Origin: Micromonospora thermarum
GTDB lineage: Bacteria > Actinomycetota > Actinomycetes > Mycobacteriales > Micromonosporaceae
Length of the DNA: 64,000 bases
Assembly: GCF_012034245.1 (NCBI RefSeq)
Contig: NZ_JAATEO010000024.1
Span: forward strand, 1 to 64,000
Reading direction: 5' to 3'
The stretch's first letter is position 1. Every line of letters begins with the position of its first letter. The notes under the pieces were generated by a model. The model made no database searches, was not told where the DNA came from, and worked only from the letters and a program-made list of their open reading frames with translations. This document shows, piece after piece, positions 56,037-64,000 of the stretch. The translations under genes were made by a program, and so were the position numbers.

Positions 56037-56070
56037 GCCGCCCAGCGTAGCCGCCGTCCTGACCGCCGGG

Positions 56071-56100
56071 TTGATCTGGCTGACCGATGGTCAGTACGCT
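56071..56100 (+). promoter_or_regulatory. Exporter promoter with TetR operator
   Basis: A dyad CTGACC-GAT-GGTCAG at 56080-56094 lies between a TTGATC (-35 like, 56071-56076) and TACGCT (-10 like, 56095-56100) with an 18-base spacer. Binding of a TetR protein here would block the exporter promoter and possibly its own gene. Confidence 0.75.
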
Positions 56101-56133
56101 GGATGCGACGAACCGGCTGCCACAGGAGGTGCC

Positions 56134-57054
56134 ATGCCCGTCATCGCGATCGACGGCCTGGTCAAGAGTTTCGGCGCGGTCCGCGCGCTCGACGGGCTCG
56201 ACCTGCGGGTCGAGGCGGGGGAGGTGCACGGCTTCCTGGGGCCGAACGGCTCCGGCAAGTCCACCACCATCCGCGTCCTGCTCGGGCTGCTGCGGCGCGA
56301 CGCCGGCGACGTCCGGCTGCTCGACGCCGATCCCTGGCGCGACGCGGTGGCGCTGCACCGGCGGCTCGCGTACGTGCCGGGCGACGTGAACCTGTGGCCC
56401 AACCTGTCCGGCGGCGAGGCCATCGACCTGTTCGGCGCGCTGCGCGGCGGGCTGGACCGGCGCCGCCGCGACGAGCTGCTGGAACGGTTCGACCTCGACC
56501 CGACCAAGAAGTGCCGCGCGTACTCCAAGGGCAACCGGCAGAAGGTCGCGATCGTCGCCGCGTTCGCCTCCGACGTCGAGCTGTACGTGCTCGACGAGCC
56601 GACCTCCGGGCTCGACCCGCTCATGGAGGCGGTGTTCCAGGAGGAGGTCCGGCGGCTCACCGACGGCGGCGCCACCGTGCTGCTCTCCAGCCACGTCCTC
56701 GCCGAGGTCGAGGCCCTCTGCGACCGGGTGAGCATCATCCGCGCCGGCCGCACCGTCGAGTCCGGCACCCTCACCGAGCTGCGGCACCTGGCCCGGACCA
56801 CGGTCACCGTCGAGACGGCGCGCCCGCTCACCGGTGTCGAGGAGCTGCCCGGCGTCCACGAGGTCCGCCCCGTCGACGGCCGCACCCGGCTGGAGGTGCA
56901 GCCGGAGCACCTCGACGAGCTGCTGGCGTACCTGGTCCGCTTCGGCGTCCGCGCGCTCACCAGCGCCCCGCCGACCCTCGAAGAGCTGTTCCTGCGGCAC
57001 TACGACGGCGCGTCCAACGGCCGGGTCCCGGCCGGCGCGGAGCGTGCCCGGTGA
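56134..57054 (+). CDS. ABC exporter ATP-binding protein
   Basis: A 306-residue ATPase of the DrrA/antibiotic-exporter type: Walker A GPNGSGKSTT, signature in YSKGNRQKVAIVAAF, Walker B LYVLDEPTSGLDP, H-loop LLSSHVLAEVEAL, and a C-terminal domain used by these exporters (TSAPPTLEELFLRHY). ATG 56134 has AGGAGGT. Its stop overlaps the permease GTG by four bases. Confidence 0.92.
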   Translation: MPVIAIDGLVKSFGAVRALDGLDLRVEAGEVHGFLGPNGSGKSTTIRVLLGLLRRDAGDVRLLDADPWRDAVALHRRLAYVPGDVNLWPNLSGGEAIDLFGALRGGLDRRRRDELLERFDLDPTKKCRAYSKGNRQKVAIVAAFASDVELYVLDEPTSGLDPLMEAVFQEEVRRLTDGGATVLLSSHVLAEVEALCDRVSIIRAGRTVESGTLTELRHLARTTVTVETARPLTGVEELPGVHEVRPVDGRTRLEVQPEHLDELLAYLVRFGVRALTSAPPTLEELFLRHYDGASNGRVPAGAERAR

Positions 57055-58670
57055 GCGCGTTCACCGGCACCGGCCGGCTGGCCCGGCTCGCCCTGCGCCG
57101 CGACCGGATCAAGCTGGGCATCTGGGTGCTCGGCACGCCGTTGCTCGGCGTCGGCCTCGCTGGCAGCGTCTCCGACTTCTACCCGGACGAGCCGTCCCGT
57201 GTCCGGTACGCCGAGACCGCCGCCACCAGCGTCGTCGCGCGCGCCTTCAACGGGCCGATCGTCGGGGCCGACCTCGGCGCGGTGGTGGTCGCCGAGACCT
57301 ACATCACCCTCGCCGTGCTCGCCGCGCTGGTCAGCACGTTCGCCGTCGTCCGGCACACCCGCCAGAACGAGGAGACCGGGCGTGCGGAGCTGCTCGGCGC
57401 CGCCGTCGTCGGCCGGTACGCGCTGCTCACCGCCGCCCTGCTCGTCGTCGTCGGGGCGAACGTGGCATCCGGCGTACTCCTGGGGTTGGCCTTCGCCGCG
57501 ACCGGCCTGCCGCTCGCCGGGTCGCTCGCCGCCGCCGGGGCGGTCGCCGGGGTCGGTGTCGCCTTCACCGCCGTCGCCGCCGTCACCGCCCAGCTGTCGG
57601 TCACCTCGCGGGGCGCCAACGCGCTCGCCGCCGCCACCGTCGGCGTGGCGTTCCTGCTCCGTGCCGCCGGGGACGTCCTCGGCGAGCGGGTCGGGCTGCG
57701 GGTGGAGAGCGCCTGGCCGTCCTGGCTGTCCCCGCTCGGCTGGGGCAACCAGGTGCGGGCGTTCGGCGGGGAGCGCTGGTGGGTGCTGGCGCTACCGGTC
57801 GCGCTCCTCGTCGCCGGCACGGCGCTCGCCTTCACGCTCGCCAGCCGGCGGGACGTCGGCGCCGGACTGCTCGCCGCCCGCCGGGGGCCGGCTCGCGCCG
57901 CCGCCGGGCTGCTCAGCCCCACCGGCCTGCTCTGGCGGCTGCACCGCGGCGCCCTGCTCGGCTGGGCGGTCGCGGTGGTGATCCTCGGGTTCTCGATGGG
58001 TGTCGCCGCCGACGAGGTCAACGACATGATCGTCGAGAATGCCGCCGCCGCCGAGGCGATCGCCGCGCTGGGCGGCGGGACCGACCTCGTTGACGCGTTC
58101 CTCGCCGCGATGCTCGGGCTGTTCGCACTGACCCTCGGCGCGTACGTCGTGCAGGCGCTGCTGCGGACGCGGGCCGACGAGTCCGACGGGATCCTGGAGG
58201 CGGTACTGGCGACCGCCGTCAGCCGGCACCGGTGGCTGCTGACCCAGATCTCCGGTGCGGTGCTCGGCGCGGTGGCGCTCATGCTGCTGGCCGGCGTGTC
58301 CACCGGTCTGGGCTACGGGCTCGTGGCCGGCGACGCCCTCGGCCACGCCCTGGAGCTGGGCGGGGCCGCAGTGCTGCGGCTGCCGGCGCTGCTCGTCGTC
58401 GCCGGGGTGGTCACCGCGCTGTTCGGGTTGGCGCCCCGCTGGTCGGTGGCGCTGTCCTGGGCGGTGCTGATGGTGTTCCTGCTGCTCGGGCAGCTCGGCG
58501 CGGTGCTGGACCTGCCGCAGGCGGTGCTCAACCTGTCCCCGTACACGCATGTGCCGTCGGTGCCGGCGGTGGATCCGGCGGTACTGCCCCTGGTGCTGCT
58601 CACCGGCGTCGGTGCGGTGCTGCTCGCCGCCGGCCTGGCCGGCTTCCGCCACCGGGACGTCCCGAGCTGA
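57051..58670 (+). CDS. ABC exporter permease (two-fold repeat, polyketide-antibiotic exporter type)
   Basis: A 539-residue membrane protein with about twelve helices in two similar halves, starting LARLALRRDRIKLGIWVLG. Each half has a cytoplasmic RQNEETGRAELL / RADESDGILEAVL segment typical of the Tcar-type exporters of antibiotics such as tetronasin. It forms a transporter with the preceding ATPase, under control of the divergent TetR protein. Substrate unknown. Confidence 0.88.
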   Translation: MSAFTGTGRLARLALRRDRIKLGIWVLGTPLLGVGLAGSVSDFYPDEPSRVRYAETAATSVVARAFNGPIVGADLGAVVVAETYITLAVLAALVSTFAVVRHTRQNEETGRAELLGAAVVGRYALLTAALLVVVGANVASGVLLGLAFAATGLPLAGSLAAAGAVAGVGVAFTAVAAVTAQLSVTSRGANALAAATVGVAFLLRAAGDVLGERVGLRVESAWPSWLSPLGWGNQVRAFGGERWWVLALPVALLVAGTALAFTLASRRDVGAGLLAARRGPARAAAGLLSPTGLLWRLHRGALLGWAVAVVILGFSMGVAADEVNDMIVENAAAAEAIAALGGGTDLVDAFLAAMLGLFALTLGAYVVQALLRTRADESDGILEAVLATAVSRHRWLLTQISGAVLGAVALMLLAGVSTGLGYGLVAGDALGHALELGGAAVLRLPALLVVAGVVTALFGLAPRWSVALSWAVLMVFLLLGQLGAVLDLPQAVLNLSPYTHVPSVPAVDPAVLPLVLLTGVGAVLLAAGLAGFRHRDVPS

Positions 58671-58673
58671 GGG

Positions 58674-58730
58674 GAAAGGAAGGGCCCCCTGTTAACGCCT
58701 CCGGTAGGCAAGGGGGCCCCTCTTAACGCG
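58674..58730. repeat. Micromonospora-type palindromic repeat, copy 2
   Basis: GGGCCCCCT (58682-58690) and AGGGGGCCC (58711-58719) form a perfect stem around GTTAACGCCTCCGGTAGGCA. It lies just after the exporter permease gene and may act as a terminator. Similar sequences are abundant in Micromonospora genomes to my knowledge. Confidence 0.75.
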
Positions 58731-58770
58731 GGTGGCACGCGGGCGGCGCGCCCCTACCGCTGCTCGGCGG

Positions 58771-59682
58771 CTAGGTCAGGGCGGGCGGGAGCTGGCCGGG
58801 GCGGGCGAGCGGGTCGACACCGGTGACGGGTGAGCCGGTGCCTGCGAGGGCGGCGGCCAGGTCGCGGCCGAGGTGCTCGTCGAGGCGGCTCGCCTGGCCG
58901 CGCAGCGAGTACCAGGACTCGGCGGCGGCCAGCCAGAGCAACTGCGGCACCAGGTCGGTGCAGCGGTCCCGCACCCACCGGGTGCCCTTCACGGCCAGCC
59001 AGGTGAGCTGGGCCGCCCGGGTCGGCGGCGGGTTGCCCGGTCGCGGGTCGGGGCGGCGGTGCACCGGCAGGCCCCGATCCCGCAGCAGATCCGCGTACGC
59101 GCCGGCGAGCAGGCGGTGCCCCCGCTCGCTCGGGTGCAGGCGGTCGACGCTCCACATGTCGCGGCGGTACGTGTCCGGGTGGTTCGCCGCGTCGAAGTGG
59201 ACGGTGTCGTACAGCGCCGCCGCGTGGTCGGCGACCGCGTTCACCGCGGCGACCCGCCGCGCCAGGGGCCGGGCCAGCCCCGACGGCAGCCCGAACATCC
59301 GGCCCGGCTCCGGCAGCCGGGCGGTCAGCACCACGGCTCCGGCCCGGCGCAGCGCGCCGACCGTCCCCAGCAGCGCCGCGCTGACCGCCGGCACGTCGAA
59401 GCGGGCACGCAGCGTGTCGTTGACCCCGACGACCACAGCGGCGACCGTCGGGCGCAGCGCGAGGGCGGCCGGGAGCTGGTCGCGGAACACGTCGCCGGTG
59501 AGCGCGCCGGGGCGGCCGAGATTGTGGAACTGGAGGTGGGGCCCCGGCGGGGCCAGACTCTCGGCGAGCAGCGCGGCCCACCCGCGCCACGTCCCATCGG
59601 GCATCGGGTCGCCGAGGCCCACGGTGATCGAGTCACCGAGCGCCACGAAGCGCACCGGTGTCAGACCATCCGGAGTACGCAC
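58771..59682 (-). CDS. SGNH/GDSL-family hydrolase
   Basis: A 303-residue esterase-like protein. Block I FVALGDSITVG gives nucleophile Ser18, block II Gly in LGRPGALTGD, block III Asn in VVVGVNDTL and block V Asp-x-x-His in VDRLHPSERGH. No signal peptide or membrane segment is obvious, so it is probably cytosolic. The C-terminal 90 residues beyond the catalytic domain are helical and Trp/Arg-rich. GTG 59682 is chosen; the in-frame GTG eight codons later is also possible. Confidence 0.85.
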   Translation of the reverse strand: MRTPDGLTPVRFVALGDSITVGLGDPMPDGTWRGWAALLAESLAPPGPHLQFHNLGRPGALTGDVFRDQLPAALALRPTVAAVVVGVNDTLRARFDVPAVSAALLGTVGALRRAGAVVLTARLPEPGRMFGLPSGLARPLARRVAAVNAVADHAAALYDTVHFDAANHPDTYRRDMWSVDRLHPSERGHRLLAGAYADLLRDRGLPVHRRPDPRPGNPPPTRAAQLTWLAVKGTRWVRDRCTDLVPQLLWLAAAESWYSLRGQASRLDEHLGRDLAAALAGTGSPVTGVDPLARPGQLPPALT

Positions 59683-59935
59683 GCTCGTACCGTCGGGGCC
59701 TGTCGTACCGGACAGGCCACCACCAGCCGACGCGCGAGCGAACAACGGCCGAAGATCCACGCAGGGCCGGCAGCTCCGGTGCCGCGAGACCGTAGCGTGG
59801 TGCCGTGGGCGCGACTCCGGCGTGCCACGCGGCTTCGGGCTCACGCGGTGTGGCGGCAGTGCACGTCCGGCGGCTCCCGCTCGGCAGTGTGTGGCCCGCA
59901 GTGTACGTCCGGCATGGGCCGGCTCGGGGCGGTGC

Positions 59936-60349
59936 GTGGTAGGGGAGTGGATCGACGGGAGCAGTGGCTGGTGGGAGGGTCGGCGGACATCCGGGGTGCC
60001 CCGCGAGGCGCCGCTGATCTGGGTCGCGGTGGTCGTGCTGTACCCGCTGGTCTCCGTCTACCCGCAGGAGCTGATCTTGCGGGTGTTCCTGTTCCACCGG
60101 TACGCGCCGCTGCTGTCCGCCGGCTCCCTCGCGGTGGCCGCGAGTGCCGCCGCCTTTGGCTTCGCGCACGTGATCTTCGGCAGTGTCTGGTCGGTGCTGC
60201 TCACCCTGCTCGGGGGCGGGCTGTTCGCGTGGCGCTACCGGCGTACCCGGTCATTGCTGGCCGCCTCGGTCGAGCACGCTCTGTATGGCGTTCTCGCCTT
60301 CACGATCGGCCTCGGCGACCTCTTCTACCACGGCGCAACCGCCGGCTGA
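59936..60349 (+). CDS. CPBP-type intramembrane protease, N-terminally truncated
   Basis: About 117-137 residues containing the three CPBP motifs: YPQELILRVFLFHRY (motif 1, usually EExxxR, here QExxxR), FGFAHVIFG (motif 2) and HALYG (motif 3). Full members have about 100 more N-terminal residues with further helices; none could be found in any frame upstream. Starts GTG 59936 or 59996 are both weak. It may be a short variant or a gene fragment. Confidence 0.55.
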   Translation: MVGEWIDGSSGWWEGRRTSGVPREAPLIWVAVVVLYPLVSVYPQELILRVFLFHRYAPLLSAGSLAVAASAAAFGFAHVIFGSVWSVLLTLLGGGLFAWRYRRTRSLLAASVEHALYGVLAFTIGLGDLFYHGATAG

Positions 60350-60519
60350 GGGCTCCTCCCAGCGGTTATCAAAGATCCAGTACGTCTCACCGACTCGACA
60401 CGCCGGGCCCCTGCCGCTCACCCGTATCCGATCTTGCATACCACGGACGGCCCAGCGCGTGGCTGTTGTCCACAGAGGAGGCCAGTCCACAGAAGCGGGG
60501 TTGGGGCGGTTGCTCGGTC

Positions 60520-61490
60520 ATGGTCGGGGCGGCAGGGTTCGGGCGCGTGGGCGGAGTGTTGCGGGGGCTGGTCGAGGCCCACGACGGGGTGATCACTAGT
60601 GCGCTGGCTAGACAGGTCGTGCCTGAGTGGACGCTGCGGCGAGCATGCCGGTCGGGGTACCTCGTTCGCGCCCTGCCCCAGGTCTACGTGGGGCCGGTGG
60701 CCAGTCCCCGGACCAGCAGGATGGCCGTCCCGCGATCGCACACGTCCCCCCGGCCCTGGCCCGCCGCGCCGCGTTGGCCTGGGCCGACGGACGCGCGGCG
60801 CTGAGTCACCTGACCGCCCTCGACGTGTGGGGCCTGCACCAGCAGGTTGCAGGAGACGTCCTTCACCTGACCGTGCCGACCGCATCGAGCCTCCGCAGCC
60901 GGCCCGGCATCGTCGTCCACCAGCGCCAAGGCTTTCGCCTCGGTCCTCCGCACGTTCGGATTCGTCACGACCTCCCGGTGGCGCGGCTGGAGGCGGCGCT
61001 GGTCGGCTCGTGGCCGCTGCTGCCGCTCGCCGAGCGGCACGGGCCGGTGATCCGGGCGGTCAACGATCGGCTCACCACGCCCGACCGGCTGCGCGCCGCG
61101 CTCGCGCCGGTGCCGCGGCTGCCCGGCCGGACCGCGTTGCGTACCCTGCTCACCCGCCTCGCAGACGGCTGCCGCAGTCCATTGGAGATCTGGGGGCACG
61201 AGCACGTCTTCGTCGGTCCAGGCATGCCGGAGTTCCACCGGCAGTTCCGGCTGCGGCTTGACCGACGCACTGTGTATCTCGACCTGTACGCCGAGCGCGA
61301 GCGGGTCGACATCGAACTCGACGGGGCGACCGCTCACGGGAACCCGCGACAGCGCGAGATAGACCTGCGGCGGGACGCCCTGCTCGCCACCGCCGGCATC
61401 CTGACCGTCCGTTTCTCCCACCGCCGCCTGGTTCACGAACCCGACGAGGTTCGCCGGGAAACCCTCGCCATCCTCGCCAGCCGCCGCTGA
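60520..61490 (+). pseudogene. AbiEi-like antitoxin / DUF559 protein with a frameshift
   Basis: The first part, from ATG 60520, encodes a winged-helix of AbiEi_4 type (GGVLRGLVEAHDGVITSALA, LRRACRSGYLVRALPQVYVG). The rest is in another frame from about 60710 (PALARRAALAWADGRAALSHLTALDVWGLH to the end), including a DUF559-like nuclease fold (RLDRRTVYLDLYAERERVDIELDGATAHGNPRQREIDLRRDALL). One base change near 60700-60720 would join them. Such proteins occur widely in actinobacteria without a partner toxin. An ORF starting at 60627 covers only the second part. Confidence 0.7.
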
Positions 61491-61565
61491 CTGGATGCGA
61501 ACGAGCGCTGTTGCAGCGACGACGCTGCGGGGCAAGGGGCACACCGACCAACTGGGCCGTGCTCG

Positions 61566-62591
61566 CTAGCTGGGGTCGGAGGTCTGTTCGCTCGTGCCCG
61601 GTCGCGCGGGCTGCTCCGCGGCGCCGGTCGGCGGGGCGGATCTGGGCTTCGGCGTCAGGTCGATCTCGGTGAACGGTTCGAACAGGTTCTCCTGGCGGCG
61701 GCGTTGACGGAGGAGGTCGCCCGTCCACCGCGCGGCGGCCCGCTGCTCGGCCATCATGTGCTCGCGGGCGCGGGCCAGCTTCTCGCGCAGGTCCTCGGGC
61801 ACGTCGGCGCCAGCGAGGTCGTCCAGGATCGCCGCCCACCGCCGGTTGATCCGTTCGGCGTACTGCGCGCGCCGCGTCTGCTCCTCGTACTCGCAGTCGA
61901 GGGAGATCAAGCGTTCCCAGTACGGCTGGAGCGCCCGCCGGACCCGCTCGTCGAGGCGTACCCATGCCTCGGGGCGGCAGGTGACGGTCTTCCCGCCGCG
62001 TTCGAACGCCCACGGCTCCTGCCGGCCGAGCACCCGCTGCAACCGTTCCTCCAGCTCGCCCGCCCGGTGCGGTGGGACGGCACGGGCCAGGTCACCCGCG
62101 ATCCGGGTCAGCCGCTGGGTCGCCTGGGGCATGAAGTAGTGCGCGTACCAGGCCAACTGCTCCGGCCGCAGGCCCTGTGCGGACCAGGTGAACGCGGCGC
62201 GGACGCTGAAGGCGAACACGTACCCCCGCGCCGGCACGGTGAACGGGCCGACCGACTCGCGCCGCTCGATCGGCTCCTCCGGAGGGGGAGGCGGCGGGCC
62301 TTCCTTCGCCGCCGCATCCACCTTGCGGGCGACGGAGAGCGACCACCCCCAGAGGCGTCGTGCAGCCGGCACCAGCCGTGCCGCGAGCCGCTGGGCCCAA
62401 GGGGCCAGCTGTGCACGGAGACGCCGGGACGTCCCGACCAGCCGTTCCGCGAGACGCCGGCACATCCTGACCAGTCGGGCCGAGGATCGCCCCGGGCCGG
62501 TGGCCGTGTCAGTCGACGCGTGGTCCCGATCCTGGTCGACCTGGAGTTGCCGGTCCGGCGGGGTCGCCTCCGCAGGTGGACCCTCGGTCAT
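61566..62591 (-). CDS. Hypothetical helical protein with a conserved central domain
   Basis: A 341-residue protein. A basic helical region with repeated RRLAERL/RRLRAQL motifs (about 40-85), a proline run PPPPPPEEP, then a domain beginning VGPFTVPARGYVFAFSVRAAF that resembles SPFH/band-7-like openings, and a Glu/Arg-rich coiled coil (about 215-300; YEEQTRRAQYAERINRRWAAI). The C-terminal tail is Pro/Thr-rich. No membrane segment. Function unknown; a scaffold or membrane-associated role is a guess. Confidence 0.65.
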   Translation of the reverse strand: MTEGPPAEATPPDRQLQVDQDRDHASTDTATGPGRSSARLVRMCRRLAERLVGTSRRLRAQLAPWAQRLAARLVPAARRLWGWSLSVARKVDAAAKEGPPPPPPEEPIERRESVGPFTVPARGYVFAFSVRAAFTWSAQGLRPEQLAWYAHYFMPQATQRLTRIAGDLARAVPPHRAGELEERLQRVLGRQEPWAFERGGKTVTCRPEAWVRLDERVRRALQPYWERLISLDCEYEEQTRRAQYAERINRRWAAILDDLAGADVPEDLREKLARAREHMMAEQRAAARWTGDLLRQRRRQENLFEPFTEIDLTPKPRSAPPTGAAEQPARPGTSEQTSDPS

Positions 62592-63059
62592 GTCCCCCTC
62601 CCTCGTCCGCGGACCGGTCCGCAGCCCGATGGTGCAGGGCCGGGCGGCGGTGCGGTCGGTGCCGGGTACGAGGGGGACGCCCGACAGGTGCGGCAGCGTT
62701 GCGTGCTCACGTTAACAGGGACTCTGCCGCCGGACCGGCAGCGGCTCGCGGTCCGGGGTCTTCGTCCACCCGTGGGACGTAACGGGCTGGCCACGCTGGA
62801 CCGGGGTCGATTCGCTCGATCAGTCCGCCGCGCCGCCAGCCCTCCGCTGTGTCCGCATGGCCGCGCTCGCTCCGGCGGCGAAGTCGGGAGGCCGGGCCGG
62901 TCCGCCCGTCCGGGCGTCGTGGTGCCGCCGGCCCTGAGCCAGTCGGTGAACTCGCGTCGCCTTCCACGGCTGACCACGGCCTCGGGAGCGGCGTTGAACG
63001 TCGCCGTCGTGCGTGTCGCGGCTTGCGGTCGCACCGGTGCGTTACGGCAGACTGTGCGG
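62592..63059. other. Intergenic stretch of about 470 bp, possible gene debris
   Basis: No complete gene is visible. On the minus strand short coding-like pieces appear in different frames, for example EFTDWLRAGGTTTPG and WRRGGLIERIDPGPAW with PARYVPRVDEDP just after it, ending near 62707. These may be remains of one disrupted gene. The part next to 62591 and 63060 must hold the two divergent promoters. Confidence 0.35.
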
Positions 63060-64000
63060 GTGAGCCCAGTGAGTCGCAACCGTCGGCGCAACGGCAAGAA
63101 GCGATCAGTTCGTGGCGGAGCGCCGCTCGCCGTCGTGCGCGCGCCGGAGGAGTGCGACTGCCCGTACTGTGCTGGGGCGCAGGGAACGCCGGGGGAGGCC
63201 GATGACCTGCTCCCACAGGCGGTCGACGCCTTGCAGGATGCGGTAGAGGTGGAGATCGCCGCCTCGATGTTGCTGGCGACCGGGGCGGCGATGGGCGATG
63301 ATTTCGACCGCGCGTTGCTGGACCTGTTCGTGCCGGCATTCGAGGCGAAGGCCACCCCGGAGTCGCGGGCGATGCTCGCGGCGATCGCGGCAATCGCCCA
63401 CGGTGAGGTCGGTCGAGCGGCGGCGGAGGCTGCCCGCCGGCTCGCCGATGCCGGCGTCACCGCACCACCCTGGCTCGCCGACCTGGACGCCCCGGTCACG
63501 GTCGAGGACTCCTGTCGCCTGGTAGGTCCATGGGCGGAGACATTCCTGCTGGCCGGCAGGTTCCAGCGGGCCGGTCAATCGCACGCCGTCTTCGTCACCG
63601 TGGACGACCAGGACTGCGGCGCCGCTGGTGAAGTCCTGTTGATCGACCCGGACCGGTGGGACGAGGCGCGCGAAGGGCTCCTGTCCGACCTGCGCGCCGA
63701 CGGTGCCGACGTCACGCAGGAGAAGCTTCGGCCGGCGGACTTCCGCCGAGCCGTGGAGGATGCGCTGGACGCCCGCGCCGAACACGACGAGGGCGACCCC
63801 GGGGTGCTCGACGACCTCCGCGAGGAGGACGGCCCGGGCTACCAGGCTCTGGCGCTGCTGCTGCGGAGCTGGATCCGGTGGCTGCCTGAGTCCCGGCGTC
63901 GCAGGCGCACGCCCCGCCACGACGGCGAGCTGGACGTCGCCTCGATGTCCGCCCTGCTCGGCATCCTGGCGCCGCGCCAGGGTGGCGGCCTCCCCGGACC
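63060..64000 (+). CDS. Hypothetical protein, 3' end beyond the window
   Basis: An open frame from GTG 63060 (MSPVSRNRRRNGKKRS) runs to the end of the window without a stop, at least 313 residues. A short Cys motif CDCPYC lies near residue 33, after a basic head. The rest is acidic and helical (AIAAIAHGEVGRAAAEAARRLAD, FVTVDDQDCGAAGEVLLIDP). I do not recognise the family; the Cys motif may bind a metal. It is divergent from the helical protein gene at 62591. Confidence 0.65.
   Translation, partial: MSPVSRNRRRNGKKRSVRGGAPLAVVRAPEECDCPYCAGAQGTPGEADDLLPQAVDALQDAVEVEIAASMLLATGAAMGDDFDRALLDLFVPAFEAKATPESRAMLAAIAAIAHGEVGRAAAEAARRLADAGVTAPPWLADLDAPVTVEDSCRLVGPWAETFLLAGRFQRAGQSHAVFVTVDDQDCGAAGEVLLIDPDRWDEAREGLLSDLRADGADVTQEKLRPADFRRAVEDALDARAEHDEGDPGVLDDLREEDGPGYQALALLLRSWIRWLPESRRRRRTPRHDGELDVASMSALLGILAPRQGGGLPG

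Noticed and set aside
53313..56900. The long upstream part of a 1785-codon plus-strand frame
   Set aside because: Only the last part (from 57051) is the exporter permease; the rest is antisense to the asparagine synthase and TetR genes.

Overview
The window is about 64 kb of very GC-rich DNA with dense, actinobacterial-style coding: GTG starts, four-base GTGA/ATGA overlaps between genes, and long shadow ORFs in other frames. Two copies of a palindromic 'AAGGGCCCC...GTTAACGCCTCCGG...' repeat (about 51974-52027 and 58674-58730), which I know from Micromonospora genomes, together with the protein families present, suggest Micromonospora or a close relative in Micromonosporaceae. No rRNA, tRNA, CRISPR array or replication origin was seen. 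The content looks chromosomal.

Layout. (1) 81-6318: membrane glycosyltransferase-like protein, a three-gene plus-strand unit (GT2, DUF2064/TIGR04282, SAM methyltransferase), then a minus-strand membrane sulfatase-family protein and a CDP-alcohol phosphatidyltransferase. (2) 6412-15400: a plus-strand operon-like row of MDR dehydrogenase, 6-pyruvoyl-tetrahydropterin-synthase-like protein, GT4 glycosyltransferase, methyltransferase, UPF0104 membrane protein, GTP cyclohydrolase II (RibA) and RibD-type reductase. It is broken by two TnpB-carrying elements and the right-end remnant of a third, all sitting at gene junctions. This is the most unusual part of the window. (3) 15564-20051: a soluble hybrid histidine kinase with seven 92-residue tandem HAMP modules. 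(4) 20089-26870: an iron-siderophore locus (two FecCD permeases, ATPase, penicillin-acylase-family enzyme, IucB/DesC-like acyltransferase; divergent binding lipoprotein) around a perfect DtxR/IdeR-type operator. (5) 26923-39305: GNAT enzymes, a flavoprotein, PIG-V-like mannosyltransferase, LacI regulator, a degenerate response regulator, a DUF4132 protein, an OLD-type TOPRIM protein, a secreted GH18 chitinase and an orphan Phd-like antitoxin. (6) 39362-42466: a molybdate operon modE-like/modA/modB/modC. (7) 42917-43913: a decayed TnpB. (8) 44009-50163: alcohol dehydrogenase, Zur-type regulator with a putative Zur box nearby, SmpB, a membrane alpha/beta hydrolase, KptA/Tpt1 and a NUDIX enzyme. 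(9) 50415-58670: DGPF protein plus ECF42-type sigma factor, GCS2 carboxylate-amine ligase, asparagine synthetase, and a TetR-controlled ABC exporter. (10) 58771-64000: SGNH hydrolase, truncated CPBP protease, frameshifted AbiEi-like gene, and two proteins of unknown function, the last running off the window.

How it fits together. Region 2 combines a GTP-opening enzyme, a pterin-synthase fold with altered active-site residues, a reductase, a glycosyltransferase, a methyltransferase and membrane proteins. I read this as a possible pathway for a GTP-derived, glycosylated and perhaps lipid-linked metabolite. That is inference; no product is known to me. The TnpB-type insertions have rewritten gene boundaries: one supplies a glycosyltransferase stop codon, one fuses in frame to the UPF0104 gene, and the remnant supplies the only usable start codon of the reductase gene. 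Region 4 is a classical iron-repressed uptake system with two tailoring enzymes.
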